Below the pieces are notes generated by a model. The model did no database searches and was not told where the DNA came from. It saw only the letters and a list, made by a program, of their open reading frames with translations. Shown here in pieces: positions 36,076-46,600 of a stretch of 64,000 bases of DNA. The DNA is taken from positions 4,154,001-4,218,000 of the forward strand of contig NZ_CP037423.1 in the NCBI RefSeq assembly GCF_007754155.1, in the 5' to 3' direction. The translations under genes and the position numbers were made by a program. Origin of the DNA: Stieleria neptunia (GTDB lineage: Bacteria > Planctomycetota > Planctomycetia > Pirellulales > Pirellulaceae). Within the stretch, counting starts at the first letter, position 1, and each line of letters opens with the position of its first letter.

Positions 36076-36507
36076 GGCTGAGGCTCTGGGGAGGTAGCAA
36101 AAATAGTCTGGGGCACTTTTCCGAGCTGAATCGCTGAGGATAGTTCGAGGAATGCAACCAAAAAGCAATTTGGTGAACATTTCATCAGAAGAACGCGTGA
36201 CTACTTAGTATGAGCCATAAAGTCTGCAAAAAACTTAGCTTTAAGATGGCACGAGTTTTATCTGTAGAGCCGCGGTCTAATCCTCAGAGAGACTTCCGTA
36301 GAACAGAAGTGCGAGAAAGGCACGTATGAACGCGAAGCGGACACGCAAACAGGTGGTTCGGGCGTGCGATGTATGGTGAACGTTCGGTGGACCGCCACTT
36401 AATGTCAAGCCTCTAGGCTTCACGTCAGCTTTGAGGAGTCGCAAGAATGGACGAGCGTTTAAGTCTGCTCTTCTAGTGGCTTCTAGAGTCCAGGGGCTTA
36501 AGCAAGC
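36076..36507. other. Upstream spacer of the giant surface protein
   Basis: These 432 bases are more AT-rich than the average of the window. They must contain the promoter of the minus-strand giant gene, but no clean consensus is visible. They hold no repeat of the local families and no credible ORF. Confidence 0.5.
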
Positions 36508-37263
36508 CTAGGTCGTCAACCGTTTGCGGCGTACTCGGATGACTCCAATGCCCACCGCCCCGATCATCCAACCGGCGAAGCTTGAAGGTTCTGGAACTGC
36601 GCGTGCATTCACGTCTGACGTGCTAAATCCGTTGGTATTGAAAGACGTAAGGAAGTTTCCGTCAAAATCAATCCCAGTGGCATCGAGGTTTATGTTGAGA
36701 AGCAAGTCTTGCCCAAACTCGGACTGAAGCTCCCCGTCCGTCGAAATCGCACTTATCTCCAGAGTCAATGGAGCCGTGAACTCGGATGGTGTCGCGGTGG
36801 CACTAACTGTTCCAAAATTATGGACGAGCTCTTTCAGAGTGCCTTGAAGAAGGGTGGCTTGCGTTCCAAGAACCCATGGCGAAGTTTCAAAGGCTCCAAC
36901 GATGTCAAATGAACCCGAAGAGATAACACCCAGATTGCTAACCGTAGCGTTGAGAGTGAAAGTGCCGTTATGGAAAGCGGTCTTGCCGGAATCCGGTGGA
37001 GATCCCATGTAAATCGTCGACTCAACACCCGCAGCATCCACATAAAGGGTGGCGTCGCCAGTCAAAGAGAATGCTTGACTAACGTGGTCGTACGACCCCG
37101 AAAGACCTTGCAATTTAATGTCCGGATTAGCAATTGCTCCGAGAACGCCCGCGTCGGACCTGCTCTGTATTGACGACGCAAGGATGATCGCAAAAAAAAT
37201 CGACCATGCCCTTGGATGGTAGCAAGTCACCGGTGTCGATGATCCCATCAGGTCATTCATCAA
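36508..37263 (-). CDS. PEP-CTERM sorting domain protein
   Basis: This exported 251-aa protein has a signal segment WSIFFAIILASSIQSRSDAG near the N-terminus and a C-terminal PEP-CTERM: AVPEPSSFAGWMIGAVGIGV followed by IRVRRKR. Between them is a strand-rich, Ser/Thr/Gly-rich region (GSYDHVSQAFSLTGDATLYV, GTFTLNATVSNLGVISSGSF) of the kind seen in many PEP-CTERM proteins of unknown function. It is a likely substrate of the exosortase encoded 2.4 kb away on the other strand. Codon use is AT-richer than in the polysaccharide genes. ATG 37263 is followed by ATG 37260 (MM), and a start further in is possible because the signal begins about 18 residues later. Confidence 0.85.
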   Translation of the reverse strand: MMNDLMGSSTPVTCYHPRAWSIFFAIILASSIQSRSDAGVLGAIANPDIKLQGLSGSYDHVSQAFSLTGDATLYVDAAGVESTIYMGSPPDSGKTAFHNGTFTLNATVSNLGVISSGSFDIVGAFETSPWVLGTQATLLQGTLKELVHNFGTVSATATPSEFTAPLTLEISAISTDGELQSEFGQDLLLNINLDATGIDFDGNFLTSFNTNGFSTSDVNARAVPEPSSFAGWMIGAVGIGVIRVRRKRLTT

Positions 37264-38032
37264 ATTTACTTCGTTGGGCAGGAGTGCTACGGGTACGATC
37301 GACTAACGTGTAGGAAGCTCCATGGTACCCAGATTCTCACGCAACGCAAGGAATATTTGTCTACCACCTGGAAAACGGATTTAGGACCCCCACGCCCTCC
37401 CCTCTCCCCGTAAGTCCGTCGTGGGGCTAGCCCGGGGGTGGTTAAGTCGGGGGGGCTCGCAACCATTTCACGATAGCCGCCGACCGTCTAGAAGCAGCAG
37501 TTAGGCAAGCGGCCAAAAGCCGCGTTGAAGTGTTTGGCAAGTGTGGGGGGCGGAAAGCGAATCCGCGATAGGGTCCTGCTTCTCCAAGTTGAACAATTGG
37601 GCAGATGGGGGCGTTATATCGTTTTCGGGGCAACGCCGCCATGCTTCGGTACTTGGGGTTTCAAACGCAACTCTGGTGTCTTAGTCAATCAAGGAGGTCT
37701 CGATTTGGCTTCCGTCACGCAGGGACTCCAGCACTAAGTCACGCAAGATTTCTCGTGTCAATAGGCTTTTCTGCTCAAGTGACTGTTTGAGTGAACGCCA
37801 GTCCAGCTGCAAATTCAATCATTTATGGGAGATTGCCCTGGCAAACGGGTGAGGCCTTTTCGGCATCGATTTTGGGCAGCGAGTGCGCAACACGACGCAT
37901 TTTGCGTCGGCATTTCCTTGGTGTCTCAATTGAGTGTTACTGTTGGTGCGGTGCCATGTCGCTCGCAGCGGCGTCTTGACTGCGGTTTTCGTGTTGTTAA
38001 AGTCTCCCCGCTCGGTCCGTGGCGTCGGTTTG
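37264..38032. other. 769-base spacer with no recognisable gene
   Basis: Short frames here (for example 37525-37737, plus) lack conserved character and any clear ribosome binding site. G-rich and C-rich runs occur at 37380-37460 (GGGGCTAGCCCGGGGG). I see no tRNA or repeat of the local families. It separates the PEP-CTERM gene from the 3' end of the FHA-like gene. Confidence 0.5.
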
Positions 38033-39061
38033 TCACTCCGAGTAAATCGCCTGGAAAATGGGCAAAACGCCTCGGATCAGCACGTATCCGGCGACGGAAA
38101 TGGCGGCCAGTAGCAGGCCTCCTGTCACGCTCCACTTGATCAGGTTCTGCCGATTCGTTCGTTTTTCGTTCTTCTGTAGTAAACGATCCGTGAAATCGGA
38201 GGCGACGCGGTCGGTGTCGTTGTCTTGCCGGCTTGACCGCGTGGGGTTGGGGAGCGGCCGCCGGTGTGGCTGGTCGACCACCATGATCGGGCGATTCGCG
38301 TCCGGGCTCTCGGTGTTGTCTGTCGCCGTCTCCGCCCCGGTGGCTGCGGCATCGCCAGGCGGCTCTTCAGCCAGCGGGTCTCCAAAACGGCGGTCGGCTC
38401 GGCTGCCGATCTGATTGGCCCACAAGTGCACGTTCCCGACCCAAATCGATTCGCCTCCCGGGACCAATTCCCTGGCCATGGGGTCGCGATCGGGCAAGGA
38501 ATCGGGATTCAGCTGCACCGCCCAAACCCGCCTGCCGACGCAAACGATTCCCAGTTCACAGACCCGTAGCCCCAATCCATGCATTCGCATCGAACTGGGG
38601 TGCCCCTCGCCAAGAATGGTGACCTGGCGATTCAGCCGTCGCGTCTGTTCTCCGGTCCCCCAGTCCATCACCAAAGCCGCATCGGCCGGCTCGGCTTCGG
38701 TTGAAGATTGCCCAATCGCCTCGTTTTCAGCGGCCGTCCGCTCGGCCAAAACCGTGGGCGACGTCCAATTTGGGTCCGCGTCCGACATCAGCGACAATCG
38801 ATGTTTGCCCACCAGCAACTGAGTGTCCGACTTGATTCGCCCCCAAATCGGGAACGCGATGCCACATAGCGGCCAGACCTCAACCCGCGAGCCGCAGGCG
38901 ACGGCAAAGTAAACCACCGCTGGAAGTCGCTTGTATTCGACGTGAACCTGGCAGCGGTCGTGGGCCCCAATCAACGCAAACGGTAGCGGCAGCTCAACCC
39001 ACGCCTCGTCATCCCTTCGCCTAGACGAGAAGCTCCACCGCGTTGACGGCCAGTAATGCAT
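38033..39061 (-). CDS. FHA-like, C-terminally membrane-anchored protein
   Basis: This protein has about 342 aa, with a soluble N-terminal part and one C-terminal membrane segment (LIKWSVTGGLLLAAISVAGYVLIRG). The last 120 residues before the anchor are acidic and disordered, then basic. The region TRRLNRQVTILGEGHPSSMR with LRVCELGIVCVGRRVWAVQL resembles an FHA fold, which binds phosphothreonine peptides, but the usual GRS and SxxH pattern is not clear. ATG 39061 is chosen; an in-frame ATG at 39121 is possible. It is divergent from the exosortase gene, and the locus encodes a tyrosine kinase, so a phospho-signal reader is an attractive but untested idea. Confidence 0.65.
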   Translation of the reverse strand: MHYWPSTRWSFSSRRRDDEAWVELPLPFALIGAHDRCQVHVEYKRLPAVVYFAVACGSRVEVWPLCGIAFPIWGRIKSDTQLLVGKHRLSLMSDADPNWTSPTVLAERTAAENEAIGQSSTEAEPADAALVMDWGTGEQTRRLNRQVTILGEGHPSSMRMHGLGLRVCELGIVCVGRRVWAVQLNPDSLPDRDPMARELVPGGESIWVGNVHLWANQIGSRADRRFGDPLAEEPPGDAAATGAETATDNTESPDANRPIMVVDQPHRRPLPNPTRSSRQDNDTDRVASDFTDRLLQKNEKRTNRQNLIKWSVTGGLLLAAISVAGYVLIRGVLPIFQAIYSE

Positions 39062-39659
39062 AGGGGGGGAATGGAAAAGTGGAGAAGCGGGCCGCTGGTG
39101 GCGGCAGAACTTTCCCCACATCCTAGCTACTGCCGGACGGAGGAATAGCTGCTCGGTACCGGAGAGCGGCTAGATCGGAGCGTCCAGATTGTCGATCACT
39201 CCAGCTCGTCTTGATATCCGGATTTCGCGGGTTCAACAATCGTAATCCTAACCAATTTTCCGCTTGACAGGTCTTCACTCTCGCCTATCCTCAGCCCAAG
39301 GCGAACCCCTCTGTGCGGGTAGGGAAATGATCTGTAGTTGCAACCGCTTTTTCATCAGAAATCTGCCCGTCAAACACGCGCCGGGTGCCAAGTCACTGAG
39401 GGCGGAGCCGTTTCGCCCAGATCGGCGACACTTACAGTCCTGCCGGGACGCCCACAAAACCCCACACGGGCCTTAGTCTTCTGGCCCAGTCATCCGATGC
39501 ACACTCCCATCGTGAACGCTCGAGACGAGAGTAGCCCGCCGGGTAGCAAACTGGTCGAAAGTCGGCTCAGGCAGCCGCCACGCCATCAGGACGCTCCCCC
39601 GATTCGCAAAACCTTGCACCGCGCCCCGTCAAACCAGTCCAACGGAGCTGGCTTTTTCC
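39062..39659. other. Divergent spacer between FHA-like gene and exosortase
   Basis: These 598 bases hold a candidate sigma-70-type promoter (39264-39291). No other structure was recognised. Small frames of 60-110 codons in this stretch have no features of real genes. Confidence 0.5.
39264..39291 (+). promoter_or_regulatory. Candidate -35/-10 promoter of the exosortase locus
   Basis: TTGACA at 39264-39269 and TATCCT at 39286-39291 are 16 bases apart. The exosortase start is about 370 bases downstream, so a long leader would be expected. The call rests on consensus match alone. Confidence 0.35.
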
Positions 39660-40718
39660 ATGTCTAAAAAACGCAAACCGATCCGGCCAGCGGCAAAAAG
39701 CGGCGGCGGAAAGCCCCGTAGTCGCAGCAAGCCCTCGGGTCTCACTGAACTGAACCGTAAATTGGCTCGTGGCGAGTCGGTTTCGCTGTCGCCGCAAAAA
39801 GCCGAAGCCGAGCCGCTGGTCGAGATCGCGCCGCCGAGGCGTTGGCCCGCCAGCACGTGGGGCATGATTGCTCTGGCGATCGGGATCCTGGCCTACAGCT
39901 ATCTGCCCACGTTCTCGTGGATCATCGACAGCTGGCAAAATGAGCCTGATTATGGCCACGGGTGGTTTGTCGTCCCTCTGGCTCTGTACCTGTGTTACCG
40001 GCGTAGCGATTTGTTTCCGGGGTCGAGCGAGAAGGTGGCTTGGCAAGGGCTTTCGCTGATTGTGTTGGCGATCGGGATTCGAGTGCTCAGTCGATTCGCC
40101 TACGCCGACTTCCTGGACGCCTATTCGATCCTGCCCCTGTTGGCCGGCGCCGTCTGGTGTCTGCTCGGGTTGCGGGCGATGCTGTGGGCCCTGCCGGCGA
40201 TCGGATTTCTGTTCTTTGCGATTCCGCTGCCGTTCCAGGCCGAGAGTGCGTTGAGTTGGAATTTGCAGGGCGTCGCGACGGACTTGAGCACATTTTTCCT
40301 GCGCGCCCTGGGCCAGCCCGCGGTCGCGGAAGGCCATATCGTGTGGATGGGCGAGGAAAAGCTGATGATCGAAGAGGCGTGCAGCGGGCTGCGGATCTTC
40401 GTCGGCATGGCCGCGTGTGCGTATTTTTGGGCCGTGCTGAGCGACCGAAATTGGTCTGATCGAGCAGTCTTGGTGATGACGGCGATCCCGGCGGCGATTT
40501 TGGTCAATGCGGCTCGGATCGTGGTGATCGGACTGTTCTACACCCAGGTCTCCTCGGCCGCCGGGCGGCACTGGATTCATGACTTCTCGGGGTACGCGAT
40601 GATCGCCGCCTCCTTCGCATTGCTGGGGCTGGTCAGCTGGTACTGGCAGTTGGTGTACAAACGAGTTCCGATTATGACCGCAAAAGAGACTTTGCGGGGC
40701 TCTGTCAGCCATTCGTAG
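39660..40718 (+). CDS. Exosortase, planctomycete (XrtU-like) type
   Basis: Exosortases are inner-membrane Cys transpeptidase-like proteins that process PEP-CTERM proteins at the cell surface. This 352-aa protein starts with a basic cytoplasmic stretch of about 65 residues. At least eight membrane segments follow, such as WGMIALAIGILAYSYLP, LPLLAGAVWCLLGLRAMLW and ALPAIGFLFFAIPLPF. The catalytic residues are visible: Cys241 in LMIEEACSGLRIFVG, Arg286 in ILVNAARIVVIG and His307 in WIHDFSGYAM. The EACSGLR and HDFSG motifs match the family. The XrtU subtype is inferred from the taxonomic setting and the EpsI-like gene in the same locus. It heads the plus-strand polysaccharide locus. The PEP-CTERM proteins at 26.4 and 36.5 kb are its likely substrates. 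Confidence 0.93.
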   Translation: MSKKRKPIRPAAKSGGGKPRSRSKPSGLTELNRKLARGESVSLSPQKAEAEPLVEIAPPRRWPASTWGMIALAIGILAYSYLPTFSWIIDSWQNEPDYGHGWFVVPLALYLCYRRSDLFPGSSEKVAWQGLSLIVLAIGIRVLSRFAYADFLDAYSILPLLAGAVWCLLGLRAMLWALPAIGFLFFAIPLPFQAESALSWNLQGVATDLSTFFLRALGQPAVAEGHIVWMGEEKLMIEEACSGLRIFVGMAACAYFWAVLSDRNWSDRAVLVMTAIPAAILVNAARIVVIGLFYTQVSSAAGRHWIHDFSGYAMIAASFALLGLVSWYWQLVYKRVPIMTAKETLRGSVSHS

Positions 40719-41179
40719 ATAATTCACGTCAAACATTAGACTACCGCTGCCGGCTGGGTAGTATGAAGGCCGTCCGATGCGGGTTCCCACATCAAAGGAC
40801 GCATCCGTTGGATAGTCGAAGCGAGTTGTCAAACCTGCTGGCGACGGCCGTTCAAACGCCAGGGCTGGCACTGTCACCTCATCAGCGGGCGAACGGATCG
40901 GAAGGATCGAAACGTGATTCAATCTTTACAAAATTTCTCAACTTTTCGTGTATCCACTGAGCCTGGCGGCGTTCAAACGGACGGAGAGGTAGATGTTGTG
41001 AAAACGACCCTTTCAGCACTGACGATCGCCAAGACCGGCGGTTTCATCTGAACGACCCCACTCTTCTTGAACTGACTTTGAAATCGGATTTTGAGTCGGT
41101 TCCCCGTCACGACGAACTCCCAGCCAATCTCACCGGGTTGGAACCACTCCCATCTCTTGCGTTACAGCTAACGACGAAA
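40719..41179. other. Spacer between exosortase and tyrosine kinase genes
   Basis: These 461 bases contain a possible small ORF (40914-41051) and an inverted GATGCG/CGCATC pair at about 40777 and 40800. A frame starting at 41078 is open into the kinase gene, but its first 34 residues do not look conserved. Confidence 0.45.
40914..41051 (+). CDS. Possible 45-residue small protein
   Basis: GTG 40914 is preceded by GGAAGGATCGAAAC, with AAGGA about nine bases upstream. The frame encodes IQSLQNFSTFRVSTEPGGVQ and further to a TGA at 41049-41051. It contains no membrane segment and I recognise no family. It sits between the exosortase and the tyrosine kinase. A leader peptide, a small accessory protein or a chance frame are all possible. 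Confidence 0.3.
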   Translation: MIQSLQNFSTFRVSTEPGGVQTDGEVDVVKTTLSALTIAKTGGFI

Positions 41180-43543
41180 ATGGATCATCAATCAAATCAG
41201 TTGCAGCCTTATCACAATGGCCCGGTCGTTCGCATGTCCGCCAGCAGTGAATCCCCCAACGCGTTTGACCCCTGGTTGCTGTGGATCACCCTGCGACGCT
41301 GTTGGTATTGGGCAATTCCGGTCGGAGTCGTGCTGGCGGTGATTGCGGCCTTCGCCGTGCTGCAATCCTTTGTGCCGCAATTTCAAGCGACCCATCATTT
41401 GGCCGCCAACAAAGACTGGCTGATTGACAGTGGCGTCATGCCGACACCCGATGACTTGGCCCGTTCTGAGAAAACGTTGATCACCAGCCCCATCGTGCTG
41501 TCTCAGGTGATCGACAAGCCCGAACTTCAGGCTTATGGCTTGCAAGACCCCGATCCCGACGTCCGCGAACAAACACTGATTTCCAATTTATCAATTCGAG
41601 GCGGCGGAACCCGATCGGCGATGTCGATCAGCTACATCGACAGTGACAAAAAATTCGCCGCCGATGTCTGCAATGCCGTCGTTGAAGCCTACCTGCAAAA
41701 ACGTGACGAGTACGACAATCGTCGAATTGGTCGCCTGGAGCAATGGCTGACGCCCCAAGTGGAGCAGTTGAAGCGAAAAGTCGAAGAGCAGGAAAAGCTG
41801 GTCAGCCAGCTTGCCAAAGAGGCTCACGGCGTTGCCCCGGGCGAACGGGTCGCTGCGATTGAAAACAGCGACTCGATCGCGTTGGTTGAAAAACTCCGCG
41901 GCGAGATCAGCGATCTCGAAATCGAACTCGCCCTGATGGATGCGGGGATCGGAATTCGCAACCCATCCGCCAGCGACAACATTATTGTGCCATCGGTCGC
42001 AGAGTTTGTCCCCCCGGTGATTCAGGTGGAGCGAGGCGAGATCGATCCCGACCGACTTGAATCGCTGATCCTGAACGACAAGGTGGTCGCGCGTGCCCAG
42101 GAAATGTACGAGATCTATCGCAAGCAAGTGTTGGAGCTCGAAATCAGCGAACGCTGGCGGTTTGACAAGGAGCGTTACGCACGACTTCAAAAGGATCGTG
42201 ATGAATGGGAGGCCAAGTTGGCCAGTGCCCGGGAAACCGCTTCCAAGACGGCCGTGAGAATTCTAGAAGACGAGATCGAGGAAGATTATCAGCGTCAGCT
42301 TGAATTAGCGGAACTCGAAAAGGAACGATTGCGTGCCGAGTTCGCGGCCAACGCGGATGCCAAAAAGGCCGAACTGGAGCGTCGCAGTGAGTTGATGAGC
42401 GAACAGGAGAAACTCTTGATCGGCGATCGTCGTGATCAACTGGTCAAGCGGCTGCAGGTCCTGCAAGACCAATACAAGACCGAATCAGATCGTTTGCGTC
42501 AACGCGATGGCAACAGCGTCGCCCTGCAGTTTGCCAACGACGATTTGGAACGGAGTCGGTCGATGCTGCACCGAATCGTGGATCGCTTGGAGTCGATTCA
42601 GATGGAAAGCAAACGCGGCAGTTCGGTGATCTCGATCGCAGCGGCCACTCCGCCCTCACGCCCGGTCGAAGCGGTGCCGTTCAAAAAGATGGTCATGGCC
42701 GGTGGCGGAGCCTTTGCCATTCCGTTCCTGATCGGGTTGCTGTGGGAATTCCGAACGAAACGGATCACCGACAGTCTCGATCTGGAAAAATCGCACACGC
42801 TCGCCCCGGTGGTCGGCGAACTCGCCCGCGCCCCACGGGCGGCCAGCGGCAGGAATTCCAAGAGCCGGCGGGTGTTCGAAGAGAGCGTTGACGCCCTTCG
42901 CGCCAACCTGGCGCTCTCCAAAGACACCCGCCACGCCCGATCATTCGCGGTGGTCAGTTCGATGTCCGGCGAAGGCAAGAGCACCGCGGTGTCGCAATTG
43001 GCGATTTCGTTGGCCAAGTCTAGCGGCAAAACGGTGTTGATCATTGACTGTGACATGCGTTGCCCCGACCAGCATGACGTCTTCGGCTTAGCCCTCGAGC
43101 CCGGGCTGAACGAAGTCTTGCGAAAAGTGGTTCCGATGAAGGAAGCCATCAATCGCGAGTTGGGTGACCTGGTCCACGTGCTTCCCGCCGGTCATCTCAA
43201 AGCCAGTCCGCACCGGTTGGTCTCGCCGGACTCGATGAAAGAATTGATGGATGAGGCGCTCGATTCGTACCAATACGTGATTCTGGATACCGCGCCGGTG
43301 CTGTCGGCCGGTGAAACTCTGGCCATTGCGTCTGTCGTCGATTCGACCTTGGTCTGCGTGATGCGAGACCTGACCCGCATGGACAGCGTCGTCCGGACGA
43401 CGCATCGCTTGGAAGCCTCCGGGGCAAACGTCGTGGGAACGATCTTTAGCGGCGTGACGCCGCGACAGTACTCCTATCGATATGGAGACTACAAATACAG
43501 CGATTTCGGGCAAATGTTAGCGGAGACCGCACACAGAAATTGA
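41180..43543 (+). CDS. Wzz-type chain-length protein fused to BY-type tyrosine autokinase
   Basis: This protein of about 787 aa controls the length and export of a surface polysaccharide (family knowledge). The N-terminal membrane segment WAIPVGVVLAVIAAFAVLQ (about residues 48-66) opens a Wzz domain. A long coiled coil (about 170-480) and a second membrane segment near residues 505-520 (MVMAGGGAFAIPFLIGLLW) follow. The C-terminal kinase has Walker A SSMSGEGKSTAVSQLA (about 596-611), A' LIIDCDMRCPD (about 620) and Walker B YVILDTAPVLSAGE (about 700). It ends in a Tyr cluster YSYRYGDYKYSDF, the autophosphorylation site of this family. ATG 41180 is preferred to the in-frame start at 41078. Domain fusion in one chain is the proteobacterial Wzc arrangement. 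Confidence 0.93.
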   Translation: MDHQSNQLQPYHNGPVVRMSASSESPNAFDPWLLWITLRRCWYWAIPVGVVLAVIAAFAVLQSFVPQFQATHHLAANKDWLIDSGVMPTPDDLARSEKTLITSPIVLSQVIDKPELQAYGLQDPDPDVREQTLISNLSIRGGGTRSAMSISYIDSDKKFAADVCNAVVEAYLQKRDEYDNRRIGRLEQWLTPQVEQLKRKVEEQEKLVSQLAKEAHGVAPGERVAAIENSDSIALVEKLRGEISDLEIELALMDAGIGIRNPSASDNIIVPSVAEFVPPVIQVERGEIDPDRLESLILNDKVVARAQEMYEIYRKQVLELEISERWRFDKERYARLQKDRDEWEAKLASARETASKTAVRILEDEIEEDYQRQLELAELEKERLRAEFAANADAKKAELERRSELMSEQEKLLIGDRRDQLVKRLQVLQDQYKTESDRLRQRDGNSVALQFANDDLERSRSMLHRIVDRLESIQMESKRGSSVISIAAATPPSRPVEAVPFKKMVMAGGGAFAIPFLIGLLWEFRTKRITDSLDLEKSHTLAPVVGELARAPRAASGRNSKSRRVFEESVDALRANLALSKDTRHARSFAVVSSMSGEGKSTAVSQLAISLAKSSGKTVLIIDCDMRCPDQHDVFGLALEPGLNEVLRKVVPMKEAINRELGDLVHVLPAGHLKASPHRLVSPDSMKELMDEALDSYQYVILDTAPVLSAGETLAIASVVDSTLVCVMRDLTRMDSVVRTTHRLEASGANVVGTIFSGVTPRQYSYRYGDYKYSDFGQMLAETAHRN

Positions 43544-43603
43544 TTCGACGAAGCCGTTCATCACGCGTTAAATTGAATCACGATTCGTAATCAAGACCCC
43601 ATC

Positions 43604-46600
43604 ATGCCCCAGCCCACATCGACTGTAGACGGCGACGCCCCCATCGCCGCGCCGCAGCAAGCTGATCCCCGTCACGAGCCAGAGGTGATCTCTGAATCGC
43701 ATGCCGGAAAACTGGACGCCCGGCGTTACCACTGGGTGATGGATTGGCGGCTGGTCGGCTACACCGCACTCGGTGTCGCGTTTCTGATGGTCGCAACGGT
43801 CGCTTCCTACGCCTACCATTCCAGCAAGGCGGCGAGCACGTTCCTCAGTCGTGCCGATCAGGCCGCTGCCGACGGCAAGCCCGCCGAGGAGGTTCGCTGG
43901 TTGTCGAGCTATCTGCTACTGCATCCAGAGGACCACGAAAAAATCATCCGTGCGGCAATCTCCGCCGATGTCGCAGCCGACGAGGCGACACGCGAGAATC
44001 TGGCCCAACGCGTCACGACGGCACGAAAACGCCTCGGTACGGCGATCGCTTACCTTGGCAGCGCGGAAGACGACGGTGTCGATGATGCCAATGCGGAAAC
44101 GCGACGTGATCTGCGCAAGCGGTTGATCAACCGCCTAATCCAAAGCGGAGGCTACTTCTACAAAGACGTTGAGCGCCACGTCCGGCTGCTCGACGCCGAT
44201 CGCAATGACGCCGAAGCCCACAAGTGGCTGGCAATCGCGATCGTCGGGCAGGTCCAAGAAATGCTCTACCAAGATCGCGATCCGAATGCGGTTGAGCTGG
44301 AAGCGGACTACTACGGCTGGCTGTCTCACCAACCGCCGGGCATCGTGTTGCGTGAAGCGGTCAAACGCAATCCGGATGACCTGGACTTGGTCGGGTCCTT
44401 CATCGCGCTGCTGCAAACCGATCCGGAATCGTTTGGAATCGCAATCGCCAGCGACGAACAGAATGTCGGATCCTTTACCCGAACCATTGCGTCGCTGGAC
44501 GAGGACACCGCCGAAGTCCTGGATTCGGTCTTGCTGGGACTCCACGCGCGTCCGGACTCGCGTGCCAAAATTTTGCTTTATCGGTACGCTTCGATGGCCG
44601 GAGAAAGCGCCAAGGCCAGCGAGTTGATCAAGGCGGCTGCCGCCGAAGCATCGGCCAGGCTGGCGGCGCAAGATTTCGCTAAACCCGAATCGGAAACGGA
44701 CGACACCGAGGAAGACAAGCCGGAGCCGGGGCTGCGTTTGAGCCCCGAAGCCGAAGCGTTGGTTTGGGATTATCAGTGTGTTTATTTCGGTGCCGGATCG
44801 ATCGTCGACCGTGCCGCCGTTTCGATCGCGACCGAAGATGAAATCAAGCTCGCCACCGACTGGCTGAAGCAATTGCGTGACCTCGGGGTCGACTCGGTCC
44901 CGGTCCGTCCCGATGCCGTCAAGCAAACCTATCTCGTTTCCGGGTTGCTCGCCGAGTCATCGGCAGACTTGGATCGAGCGATTGAGCTTTGGCAGGAAGG
45001 GCTGACGGTCGTCAACGACGATAACTTGGATCTGCTCGGCAACGTCGCCTGGGCGCTCGCGCGGCGGGCCGCCGACGCCGACCAGGCCGAGAAACCTGCG
45101 GCAACCAAAGCAGCCGAAAATGCGATTGAAAAGTTCGCAGGCGTTATCGATGCCAAGAAAAGTGAATTGATGCTGATGACCAGCGATCAAATCAGTTTGG
45201 CCGATCGAACGGCGTTTGCTGAAGCGATTACCAACGCCGATTGGAAAAAAAAGGTGGCTCGGGCGACCGTCATTGCCGGGATGGAAACGTCGTCAGAAAA
45301 CGATCGGCAAATCATTCGCTTGCTCGATGGATTGACCGACGACGAAATTCGGCTGGAGCCCCAGATCCGAATCGCCGGCATCTCGCAGTTGACCGGAGCC
45401 TACCAGCGACAGCTCGCCTTCGACTTGGCCGCAACGACGCTGACCGAAGCCGCCGAGCTTTTTCCGACCAACCAAGCACTGGTGCAAGCCAGCGGCGAAG
45501 CCTGGACCCGCTCGGGCAACCGCTTGCAGGCTGCCAAACAGTGGCAGCGGGCCCGTCTGTCAAACGTCCCCCGTGTCCGCGTTGCCTCGCTGGAAGCCGA
45601 GTTTGCGTACCAGTTGCGATTGATCCCCGAACAGCGCGAGATTGCGACACTCCGATCGCGGATCCGCGACTTGGAACAATTGTTGGAAAAAGCCGGTGAC
45701 ACCTTTTCCGCAGAACAGCTTCGCTTGCAAACCCTGCGGGCCCAGTTGCCCCCGGAAGGTGTGCTCGCCGAAGAATACCTTCAATCGGAAGAGCTCGCCG
45801 CCAAAATCTCATCGTTGGCCGAAGCGAATCCGAGCAACACCGAATTGCAGATGTACGCGGCAGAACGGCTGGCGGCAGCAGGCAAACCCGAGCAAGCCGA
45901 ATCGGTCCTCAAGCGGCTCGATTCGAGCGACGATTTTTCTCCCGTCCAGCAGAAATTGCTGCGTGCCCGCGTGCTCGCCGCGTCCGGAAAGCATGCCGAG
46001 GCCAGCGAGTTGCTACTCAAGGCGATGGAAGACGATTCGCAAGCCGCAACCGGACTTGCGCAAACGGCGTCGGAATACGCCAAACGCGCCGGATCACCCG
46101 ATCTGGCCAAACAGGCCCTGCTCCGCATCCCTGAGGCTCAACGGACCCCAGCGGTCTATTTTTCGCTTTATCAAATCGCCAAGCTTCAAGAGCAGACCGC
46201 AGAGATGGAGCAGTTTCTGTCCCAGTTGCATCGTGTCGAAGGGTATCGTTCGGGCGCTCGCGCGACCGGTAGCCAAGCGGAGACATCGCCGGCCTATTCG
46301 CTGTTGATCGATGCGACCCAGTTGGTCGATAAGTTGCTGGCGCGGGGAGGCGTGCAACGAGACGAGAAAGATTACACGCGTGCCAAGTCGTTGATCAGCC
46401 GCTTGCAGTCCCTGCGTCCCAATTGGGGCAACGCCGTCGCGCTCAGCGGTTGGTTGTCATTTGCAAGCGGAAACTACGCGTCGGCAGTCGAACAATTACG
46501 TCGCGGCATCAACTCCGGTGATCGACAACTTCGTACGCGACAACTGCTCTGGCAAGCGTTGCTTACACTCGGGCGTGACGAGGAAGCCGAACGGGAGATC

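Noticed and set aside
37525..37737. 70-codon plus-strand frame
   Set aside because: It has no ribosome site and no conserved pattern, and lies in a spacer without other coding signs.
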